A stretch of DNA of 23,450 nucleotides, taken from Actinomycetes bacterium (GTDB taxonomy: Bacteria; Actinomycetota; Actinomycetes; Propionibacteriales; Propionibacteriaceae). The stretch lies in NCBI GenBank assembly GCA_009785885.1, contig WQUE01000183.1:1-23450 (forward strand), in the 5' to 3' direction. Below the pieces are notes generated by a model. The model saw only the letters and a program-made list of their open reading frames with translations, did no database searches and was not told where the DNA came from. This document shows positions 15,662 to 23,450 of the stretch, piece by piece (the stretch's first letter is position 1; each line of letters begins with the position of its first letter). A program made the position numbers and the translations under genes.

Positions 15662-16537
15662 CTATCCGGGCAGGCACAGCCGGCCGTCGCCCGTGCGGAT
15701 CGCCAACCCGTCCGCGACCAGGGACTCCACCGCGCGGCGGGCCTGGTCGGGCCGGGGCAGCCGGGCGAGCACGTCGGCCTCCGGAACACCGGCCGGCGTC
15801 TCACGCAGGCACGCCAGCACCGCACCGCGCGCCTGCCGGTCGGTGCCCTCGTAGCCCTGGGGACGCCGCGCCCGGGCCCACGGATCGCCCGGCCGGCCCG
15901 CCCGGCGCCACCGGCACCGCCGCAGGAGCGGACAGTCCTGGCACGCCGGGGCGCGGGAGGTGCACACGAGCGCCCCCAGTTCCATGGCCGCCTGGGTCCA
16001 CCGGACGGACGCCGCCGGATCGCGGGGCAACAATCCGCCGGCCAGGGCCCGTTCCGGGGCGCCGAGCACCGGCGGCGGGAGCGCCACGCCCGTCACGCAC
16101 CGCGCGATGACGCGCCGGATGTTCGTGTCGAGCACGAGGGCCCGCCGTCGATACGCGAACACGGCGACGGCCGCGGCCGTGTACTCACCAACCCCGGGTA
16201 GCCCCCGCAGGGCCTCCAGGGTGCTGGGCACGACGCCGTCCCAGCGGTCGACGATCACCCGGGCGGCCTCGTGCAGGCGCAGGGCCCGGCGGGGGTAGCC
16301 GAGCCGTCCCCACGCCCGGATCGCCTCGGCGGGGCTCGCGTCGGCGAGGTCGGCCGGGGACGGCCAGCGGTCCAGCCACGCCCGCCACACCGGTTCGACC
16401 CGCACCGCCGGGGTCTGCTGCAGCATGATCTCGCTGACCAGCACGCCCCACGGGCTCACACCCGGGGCGCGCCAGGGCAGGTCGCGGGCGGCGCGGGCGT
16501 ACCAGGCGGTCAGCGGTGCGACCAGCGTGTTCCTCAT
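15662..16537 (-). CDS. mutY: A/G-specific adenine glycosylase
   Basis: 291 residues. It removes adenine mispaired with 8-oxoguanine, preventing G-to-T mutation. Seen: catalytic Glu36 in SEIMLQQT, the helix-hairpin-helix LRGLPGVGEYTAAAV (110-124), catalytic Asp137 in VLDTNIRRV, and a 4Fe-4S cluster motif C-x6-C-x2-C-x5-C (Cys 192, 199, 202, 208). The Nudix-like 8-oxoG-recognition domain of E. coli MutY is absent; instead about 60 residues form a small winged-helix-like tail, consistent with the short actinobacterial MutY type. The ATG at 16537 is chosen because it overlaps the TGA of the upstream metallophosphoesterase (ATGA, 4 bases), implying translational coupling. An in-frame extension lacking homology was rejected. 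Confidence 0.95.
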   Translation of the reverse strand: MRNTLVAPLTAWYARAARDLPWRAPGVSPWGVLVSEIMLQQTPAVRVEPVWRAWLDRWPSPADLADASPAEAIRAWGRLGYPRRALRLHEAARVIVDRWDGVVPSTLEALRGLPGVGEYTAAAVAVFAYRRRALVLDTNIRRVIARCVTGVALPPPVLGAPERALAGGLLPRDPAASVRWTQAAMELGALVCTSRAPACQDCPLLRRCRWRRAGRPGDPWARARRPQGYEGTDRQARGAVLACLRETPAGVPEADVLARLPRPDQARRAVESLVADGLAIRTGDGRLCLPG

Positions 16538-17754
16538 CCCAGGTGCGTCCGCAGCGTGATCAGCGGGATCTCGGGCGGCGCGCCGACGCGCACCGGCGGC
16601 CCCCACGCCCCCGCGCCGCGCGAGGTCACCGTCGTCACCCCGGCGAGGTCGTGCACCCCGTCCCGCACAGGCTGCACCGCGCCGATGAGTGCGGTCAACG
16701 GCCACAGCTGGCCACCGTGCGTGTGCCCGACGAGCGCCAGGTCGACGCCCAGCCGCGCGGGCAGGCCCGTCCCGGTGACCGGCACGCCACCCCCGTCGCC
16801 GTCGTCGAGCACCTGCTTCGGTTCGTGGGCCACGAGGATGCGGAAACGTCCCGTTCCGTCGACGGGTACGCCCGTCGCGTCGTGGAGGCGCTGGGCTGCC
16901 AGGGCCAGGTCCGGCTCCAGCGGGGCCGTGCCGGTCCGGTCGTTCACGCCGAGCACGTCGATGCTGGCGTCGCCCCGTGTCAGGACGACGCCGTCGTTGT
17001 CCAGCACGCGCAGGCCGAGCGCGGCGTAGTCGGCGACCCAGCGGGCGGGCTCGCCCGTGTAGAACTCGTGGTTGCCGGTCGTGACGACGACGCCGTCCGG
17101 GGCGGTCAAGCCGGCGAGCGGAGCGAGGTCGCCGCCCAGCTCGGCGACGGTGCCGTCGACCAGGTCACCCGCGATCACGACCAGGTCGGGCCGGGCGGCG
17201 TTCGTCTCGTCCACCACCTGCTGCAGGAACGCCCTGGAGAGCCCGGGGCCGATGTGCAGGTCGGTGATCAGTGCGATGCGGTAGCCGTCGAACGATGCGG
17301 GCAGCTGGTCCGAGACGATGGTCACCGGCGTGAGTGCCGGCGCATGCGCCCGCACCCAGCCGAACCCGGTCACACCGAGGGCCAACGCCACGACCAGGCA
17401 CGTGGCCCAGCGCAGGAACCCCACCCGGCGGGGACGGGAGGGCGCCGGGCCGGACCGCCGCGACCGGGCCCGCCACACGAGGTCGGCAACGACCACCGGC
17501 ACAAGGCCGATCATGGTGTACGCCACGACGGGCAGGCCGGTCAGCGCCACGGTCGTGAGGGGGCGCCACGTGTCCATGTTGAGGGGAAGGCGGCGCAGGG
17601 TCAACGCCATCATGGACACGACCACGACAAGCGCCACCGCACCGACGACGAGCCCGCGCACGACCGGGCGCCACCGCGGCGCGAAACCCAGATAGTAGAC
17701 GAGTGCGACGAGCGCGCAAGGCAGGCCCAGCAGGCCCATCGCGATGAATCCCAC
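16534..17754 (-). CDS. Membrane metallophosphoesterase (YkuE-like calcineurin superfamily)
   Basis: 406 residues from GTG at 17754, which has a strong AGGAGG site 6 bases upstream; an upstream in-frame ATG has none. Four membrane helices occupy residues about 3-23, 33-52, 67-90 and 113-133. The phosphoesterase domain follows with all metal-binding motifs: ITDLHIG (163-169), AGDLVDG (195-201), GNHE (227-230), AHEPK (309-313) and GHTHGGQ (343-349). Known: this branch includes YkuE-like enzymes acting on lipid-linked or phosphodiester substrates at the membrane. The active site is predicted to lie outside the membrane by helix count, but topology is uncertain. Substrate unknown. Overlap with mutY suggests a two-gene operon. 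Confidence 0.92.
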   Translation of the reverse strand: MGFIAMGLLGLPCALVALVYYLGFAPRWRPVVRGLVVGAVALVVVVSMMALTLRRLPLNMDTWRPLTTVALTGLPVVAYTMIGLVPVVVADLVWRARSRRSGPAPSRPRRVGFLRWATCLVVALALGVTGFGWVRAHAPALTPVTIVSDQLPASFDGYRIALITDLHIGPGLSRAFLQQVVDETNAARPDLVVIAGDLVDGTVAELGGDLAPLAGLTAPDGVVVTTGNHEFYTGEPARWVADYAALGLRVLDNDGVVLTRGDASIDVLGVNDRTGTAPLEPDLALAAQRLHDATGVPVDGTGRFRILVAHEPKQVLDDGDGGGVPVTGTGLPARLGVDLALVGHTHGGQLWPLTALIGAVQPVRDGVHDLAGVTTVTSRGAGAWGPPVRVGAPPEIPLITLRTHLG

Positions 17755-17862
17755 GGGCGCCCTCCTCGTCCAGCGACGTCCCCACCCTACCGACGGCGCC
17801 ACGCCCACAGCCGATCGGCGTCCGCGCCTGGGACTTTCCCAGCAGAGGCCCGTGAGAGGCCG

Positions 17863-17868
17863 TAGGTT
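17863..17868 (+). promoter_or_regulatory. Possible -10 box for the acyl-CoA synthetase gene (leaderless)
   Basis: TAGGTT fits TAnnnT and lies 8 bases before the ATG at 17877. No ribosome site at the usual distance is present, so a leaderless transcript is likely. Confidence 0.45.
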
Positions 17869-17876
17869 GTGTAGGC

Positions 17877-19469
17877 ATGAGTGATGCGCGTTCCCGCGTC
17901 GCCAGCCACGGCCTCGGCGACGTCATCCACCGCACCGCGTCCCGCATCGGCGGCAAGACCGCGCTGATCGACGCGGACGCCCACGTGAGCTTCACCTTCG
18001 CCGAGTTGGATGCCGTCGTCGACGGCATCGCCGCCGCGATGCAGGCCGACGGCCTGGTCAAGGGCGATGTCGTGCTCGGGGCCTTGCGCAACTGCTGGCA
18101 GGCCATCGCGCTGCCGTTCGCCGCCGCGAAGGCCGGGATCGTGTGGGCCCCCGCCAACCCGCTGCTCGGCGGGGCCGAACTCGCCGCGCTGATCCGGCTG
18201 GTACGCCCGCGTGCCGTCGTCGCCGGGAGCCATGCCCTGGACGCGGCCGACTCCGCCCTGGAGGGGGCCGGTGCCGGCAACATCGTCCGCCTGTGCGTGG
18301 GCGCACGTGCACCCGGCTGGCACGACGTCGCCCGCTGGACGGATCACCGGGGCACCCCGGCGCCGGTGGACGTCGCCGACGACGACGTGATCCGCTACAT
18401 GTTCACGTCCGGCACGTCGTCCGCCACGAAGGCGGTGATGCTGACGAGCCGGGCGATCCTGTGGCAGTACGCGTCGGCGATTCAGGGCTGCGGCATGACG
18501 GCCGACGACGTCGAACTGCACATCATGCCGCTACACCACTGCGCGCAGCTGGACGCGTTCTGCGGACCCGACCTGATGCTCGGGGCCACCGGCGTCGTCC
18601 TGGTCTCGCCGACGCCCGCCCGCATCATCGCCGCGATCGCCGAGTACGGCATCACGAAGCTGTTCGCGGTACCGACGACGTGGATCGATCTGCTGCACTC
18701 CCCCGAGTTCGACGCCGGCGTCCTCGGCGGCCTGCGGAAGGGCTACTGCGGGGCCGCGGCGATGCCGGTGCCGGTGCTGGAGGAGATCGCACGTGTGCTG
18801 CCGGGGCTGCGACTGCAGAACCTGTACGGGCTGACGGAGATGGCCCCGTTCGCGACAAGCCTGGATCCCGCCGACCAGATGACCCACGCCGGCTCGGTCG
18901 GCGCGGCGGGCCTGGCGATCGAGATGGCGATCCTCGACGAGCACGACCAGGCGGTGGCCGACGGCGTCGTGGGCGAGATCGCGTTCCGCTCCCCGCAGGC
19001 CTGCCAGGGGTACCTGCACGACGAGGCCGCGACGGCGGCCCTGTTCCGGGGCGGCTGGCTGCACACCGGCGACCTCGGCTACGTCACCGAGGGCGGCCGG
19101 CTGTGGTTCGTCGACCGCATCAAGGACACGGTGAACATCGGCGGGGAGATGGTCGCCTCCCGCGAGGTCGAGGAATGCATCTACGCCCTGCCCGGCGTGC
19201 ACGAGTGCGCCGTGATCGCCGTGCCCGACGCTCGCACCGTCGAGGCCCTGTGGGCGATCGTCGTCCCGCGGTCGGGCCGGACGCTCACCCCGGACGAGGT
19301 GGCCGAGCACGTGCGGGCGCATCTGGCCCGCTACAAGGTGCCGCGCCGGGTGGTCATCGCCGATGAGTTGCCGAAGAACGCCAGCGGCAAGATTCTGAAG
19401 CGCGAACTACGGGAGCGCTACGCGGGGGTCACTTCCACAGCGTCGCCACGACGAACGCCGACGCGATGA
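17877..19469 (+). CDS. AMP-forming acyl-CoA synthetase/ligase (FadD-like)
   Basis: 530 residues, ANL superfamily. It should activate a carboxylic acid with ATP to an acyl-adenylate and transfer it to CoA. Seen: phosphate-binding loop FTSGTSSATKAVMLT (176-190), NLYGLTEMAP (315-324), GWLHTGDLGY (393-402), the hinge region VDRIKDTVNIGGEMV (412-426) and the A10 lysine K505 in LPKNASGK. The loop is unusual: the common form is TSGTTGxPKGV, and here both its second Gly and the Gly after Lys are changed. The substrate cannot be read from the sequence. No beta-oxidation genes are nearby. The last 41 bases overlap the 3' end of convergent crgA. Confidence 0.9.
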   Translation: MSDARSRVASHGLGDVIHRTASRIGGKTALIDADAHVSFTFAELDAVVDGIAAAMQADGLVKGDVVLGALRNCWQAIALPFAAAKAGIVWAPANPLLGGAELAALIRLVRPRAVVAGSHALDAADSALEGAGAGNIVRLCVGARAPGWHDVARWTDHRGTPAPVDVADDDVIRYMFTSGTSSATKAVMLTSRAILWQYASAIQGCGMTADDVELHIMPLHHCAQLDAFCGPDLMLGATGVVLVSPTPARIIAAIAEYGITKLFAVPTTWIDLLHSPEFDAGVLGGLRKGYCGAAAMPVPVLEEIARVLPGLRLQNLYGLTEMAPFATSLDPADQMTHAGSVGAAGLAIEMAILDEHDQAVADGVVGEIAFRSPQACQGYLHDEAATAALFRGGWLHTGDLGYVTEGGRLWFVDRIKDTVNIGGEMVASREVEECIYALPGVHECAVIAVPDARTVEALWAIVVPRSGRTLTPDEVAEHVRAHLARYKVPRRVVIADELPKNASGKILKRELRERYAGVTSTASPRRTPTR

Positions 19470-19722
19470 GCACGATGCCGATGAGGAAGTTCCAGGAGCC
19501 GATCCCGCTCATCCCGGGCACCCTGTCGCCGGCCACGTAGTAGACAAGCAGCCAGGCGACGCCGAGCAGGCCGAGCGGGATGAACACCCACGGCACCCAG
19601 TCGCGGCTGCCCGCCAAGCGGGCGGCCAGGGTGGCGTTCTTGTCCTGCTTGGTCGCGGCGTCTTCACGCCGCTTCTCGACCATCTTCTGCTTGGCCGACT
19701 GGCGCACCTTCGACTCTGGCAC
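19429..19722 (-). CDS. crgA: Cell division protein CrgA
   Basis: 97 residues from GTG at 19722, with AAGGAG about 9 bases upstream. A charged N-terminus (MPESKVRQSAKQKM) precedes two membrane helices (about 43-64 and 77-95), with the family hallmark WVPWVFIPLGLLGVAWLLVY. Known: CrgA is an actinobacterial divisome membrane protein that interacts with FtsZ, FtsQ and penicillin-binding proteins, and its gene usually lies near pknB. That context is present here: pknB and pbpA follow upstream on the same strand. Its 3' end overlaps the tail of the convergent acyl-CoA synthetase gene. Confidence 0.95.
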   Translation of the reverse strand: MPESKVRQSAKQKMVEKRREDAATKQDKNATLAARLAGSRDWVPWVFIPLGLLGVAWLLVYYVAGDRVPGMSGIGSWNFLIGIVLIASAFVVATLWK

Positions 19723-19765
19723 GAGAGGCTCTCCTTGTGATCGGGCGATCGACGCCTACCCGCCG

Positions 19766-19795
19766 ATGATACCGGGTCGAGTGCGAGCGGGCCAA
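19766..19795 (-). promoter_or_regulatory. Probable crgA promoter
   Basis: On the minus strand, TTGGCC (19795-19790) and TATCAT (19771-19766) are separated by 18 bases. The start would be near 19758, about 36 bases before the GTG. Both boxes resemble housekeeping sigma-factor sites in an otherwise GC-rich region. Confidence 0.45.
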
Positions 19796-19863
19796 GCCGG
19801 ATGCCGCACCCCTCCGCGGCACGGCTGTCAGGTTCGGTCACGGTCCCGAGACCACCGTGTGCG

Positions 19864-19880
19864 CCCGGCGGGTCGCCGGG
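19864..19880 (-). terminator. Possible pknB terminator hairpin
   Basis: A 7-bp stem CCCGGCG/CGCCGGG with a 3-base loop begins 11 bases past the pknB stop. There is no T-run, as is common for actinobacterial terminators. A second imperfect hairpin (GGTCTCGGGACC on the minus strand) follows. Confidence 0.4.
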
Positions 19881-19891
19881 TTCGGCGGGAC

Positions 19892-21787
<1,896 letters not shown>

Positions 21788-21920
21788 CTCACACTCCTCC
21801 CCGGTCGCCCACACTCAGGGCTGGACCGGCTCCGGGCGGCCACGACGAACCCGGCGAACGGGGTGCGGCCACGCGCATACCCTGTCCATCATGCCAGGCC
21901 GATCCAGCCTTCTCCATTCG

Positions 21921-23351
21921 TCAGCCCCTCAGCGCTTCTAAGATCTGCCTAAAAATCGGGGTCGCGGTGCGCCCGCCGGCGATGGCGTCCTCGTTCGTGT
22001 CGGACCCTTCGACGAACACGGCGATCGCGACGTGCGGGTTGTCCGCGAACCCGACGAACCAGCCGTACGCGGGACGGCTCGGGTCGGATTGGGCGGTGCC
22101 GGTCTTGCCGCCGACGCGCACGCCGGCCACCTGGGCGGCCTTGCCGGTGCCGCCCGTCACGACCGACACCATCATGTCCTGGAGCGTCGCCGCGGTCGTC
22201 GCGCCGATCGGCCGGCTGTGCACCGCCGGGGCCTGCTGGGAGATGATCGACAGGTCGGGGGCGCGCACCTCCGAGACCAGATACGGCTCCATCATCGTCC
22301 CGCCGTTGGCGATCGCCGCGCCCACCATCGCCATCTGCAGCGGCGTCGCGGCCACGTCGAACTGGCCGATGGCGCTCATCGCCAGCTGCGCCTGGTCGAG
22401 GTCGGACGGGAACACGCTGGCGGCCGTGTTCAGATCGAAGCGGAAACGGGCGTTGAAGCCGAACGCCTCGGCCATCGCCTTCAGCTTCTCCTGCCCGATC
22501 GCCATGCCGATGTTCGCGAACGCCGTGTTGCACGACACCGTCAGCGCCTGCTTCATCGTGATCTCGTCCCCGCCGCACGGCGAGGCGTTGCCGAGTTGCA
22601 CGCTCGTGCCGGGCAGCGTCAGCTGCGCCGGGGAGGCGACGGTCTGCGCCGGCTGCCAGCCGTCCTCCAGCGCCGCCGAGGCGGTGACAAGCTTGAACGT
22701 GCTTCCGGGCGGGTAGATCTGGGCACCCGCCCGGTCGTACATGGGGTTCAGCGGGTCGGTCGTGCCGGCCTGCCACGCCTGCTGCACCGCGGCCATGTCG
22801 GAGCCGGCGAGCGGTGCCGGATCGAAGCCCGGCGTGCTCACGTAGGCGAGGATCGCACCCGTCGTGTAGTCCACCGCGACGGCCGCCCCCCGGCGTCCGG
22901 CCAGCCCGTTCCAGGCGGCCTGCTGGGCCTTCGCGTCGAGGGTCGTCTGCACGGTGTCGCCCGGGGCCGGCTTGTTGGACAACGCCGCCAGGATCTTGTC
23001 CACCAGCCCGGCGCCCCCGGCCCCGGTCAGCGCGCTGTTGTAGGACTGCTCCAGGCCGCTGCGCCCGTACAGGTAGGAGTAGAAGCCCGTCACGGGCGCG
23101 TACATCGGTCCGGCGGCGTACACGCGCTGGTAGCGGAACGGCCCGTCGCTGGGCTGCGTGGAGACGATCGCGGTGTTCCCGACCAGGATCGTGCCCCGCG
23201 GGGCGTCGAACTGCTCCTGGACGACGCGCCCGTTGGCCGGGTCGGCGAGCAGGCCAGGCGTGCGGACGACGTACGCCGTCGTGATGTTCACGAGCAGCGC
23301 GAGGAACATCAGGGCGGCCACGACGCCGACCCGGCGGATCGACCGGTTCAC
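21921..23351 (-). CDS. pbpA: Penicillin-binding protein A (class B transpeptidase)
   Basis: 476 residues from GTG at 23351. Seen: an N-terminal membrane anchor (about 8-28), a short dimerisation region, and a transpeptidase domain with the three active-site motifs: S217-T-F-K in PPGSTFKLV, S273-C-N, and K416-T-G-T in GGKTGTAQ. Known: PbpA crosslinks peptidoglycan and works with the glycosyltransferase RodA; in mycobacteria it is regulated by PknB phosphorylation. A GGAGGAGG site lies inside the end of the upstream gene, whose TGA overlaps the GTG by 3 bases, so the two are translationally coupled. The neighbours pknB and crgA support the assignment. Confidence 0.96.
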   Translation of the reverse strand: MNRSIRRVGVVAALMFLALLVNITTAYVVRTPGLLADPANGRVVQEQFDAPRGTILVGNTAIVSTQPSDGPFRYQRVYAAGPMYAPVTGFYSYLYGRSGLEQSYNSALTGAGGAGLVDKILAALSNKPAPGDTVQTTLDAKAQQAAWNGLAGRRGAAVAVDYTTGAILAYVSTPGFDPAPLAGSDMAAVQQAWQAGTTDPLNPMYDRAGAQIYPPGSTFKLVTASAALEDGWQPAQTVASPAQLTLPGTSVQLGNASPCGGDEITMKQALTVSCNTAFANIGMAIGQEKLKAMAEAFGFNARFRFDLNTAASVFPSDLDQAQLAMSAIGQFDVAATPLQMAMVGAAIANGGTMMEPYLVSEVRAPDLSIISQQAPAVHSRPIGATTAATLQDMMVSVVTGGTGKAAQVAGVRVGGKTGTAQSDPSRPAYGWFVGFADNPHVAIAVFVEGSDTNEDAIAGGRTATPIFRQILEALRG

Positions 23352-23450
23352 GGGGACACCTCCTCCGGCTTGGGACGCTCCACCAGTTGCGTGGGGACGT
23401 CGTCGGGATCGGGCGGTGCGGGCGTGACCTGCGTGGGGACGTCGTCGGGG
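23348..23450 (-). CDS. rodA: C-terminal tail of upstream gene, probably rodA (partial)
   Basis: Only the last 33 codons are in the window, ending TGA at 23348 and overlapping the pbpA GTG. The visible tail is acidic and Pro/Thr-rich, with DDVPTQV and DDVPTQL 14 residues apart, then VERPKPEEVSP. No membrane segment is visible, so identification as rodA (SEDS peptidoglycan glycosyltransferase) rests on the conserved actinobacterial order rodA-pbpA-pknB and the tight coupling to pbpA. Such cytoplasmic tails are common on actinobacterial FtsW/RodA proteins. Confidence 0.6.
   Translation of the reverse strand, partial: PDDVPTQVTPAPPDPDDVPTQLVERPKPEEVSP
23388..23449 (-). repeat. 42-bp-spaced direct repeat in the putative rodA tail
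   Basis: Two identical 20-base copies (plus strand tgcgtggggacgtcgtcggg) at 23388-23407 and 23430-23449, offset by exactly 42 bases (14 codons), encode the DDVPTQ motif twice. The second copy touches the window edge, so more copies may lie beyond. Confidence 0.7.

Noticed and set aside
21815..21900. Short reading frame (about 25 codons) between pbpA and pknB
   Set aside because: No ribosome site, no amino-acid bias and no homology; likely chance.

Overview
The window is a very GC-rich stretch of an actinobacterial (Actinomycetota) chromosome. The best evidence is the wall-synthesis cluster at the right end, crgA - pknB - pbpA - (rodA), which follows the order seen in many actinobacteria. A leuA leader-peptide system, frequent GTG starts and several apparently leaderless promoters (TAnnnT boxes 6 to 8 bases before the start codon) fit this. 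The long-form GlyA and the stand-alone E2-like acyltransferase would suit a Propionibacteriaceae-like lineage, but that is only a guess. I see no phage, insertion sequence, CRISPR array, tRNA or rRNA.

Layout. (1) 1-7560, minus: the first 2520 codons of a giant secreted surface protein. It has a signal peptide, one SdrD-B-like domain, about 13 DUF11-like repeats of about 120 residues, then at least nine Ig/cadherin-like repeats of about 85 residues. The gene runs off the left edge, so its C-terminus and anchoring signal are not visible. (2) 7753-8622, minus: a small stand-alone E2-type acyltransferase in which the usual catalytic His is Glu. (3) 8724-10627, minus: leuA with a complete leucine-responsive leader. 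This has a consensus -10 box, a leaderless 21-residue leader peptide with six Leu codons, and two stems that together form an H-type pseudoknot before the leuA ribosome site. (4) 10880-12325, plus: glyA. (5) 12330-12622, minus: the remains of a vapBC toxin-antitoxin operon with its operator palindrome still intact. (6) 12718-14472, minus, and 14556-15659, plus: a divergent pair encoding a DUF2207 membrane protein and a membrane-anchored zinc metallopeptidase. (7) 15662-17754, minus: a membrane metallophosphoesterase coupled by a 4-base overlap to mutY. (8) 17877-19469, plus: an acyl-CoA synthetase-like enzyme whose tail overlaps crgA. (9) 19429-23450, minus: crgA, pknB, pbpA and the tail of a gene that is probably rodA, the module controlling septal and lateral peptidoglycan synthesis by Ser/Thr phosphorylation.

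The most interesting items are the leuA leader pseudoknot, the active-site substitution in the E2-like protein, the collapsed vapBC locus, and the repeat architecture of the giant surface protein, including a cysteine pair in nearly every DUF11-like unit. In the first 7.5 kb the opposite strand and other frames are also open for kilobases. Those are shadows: only the minus frame starting at 7560 gives a signal peptide and recognisable domains.
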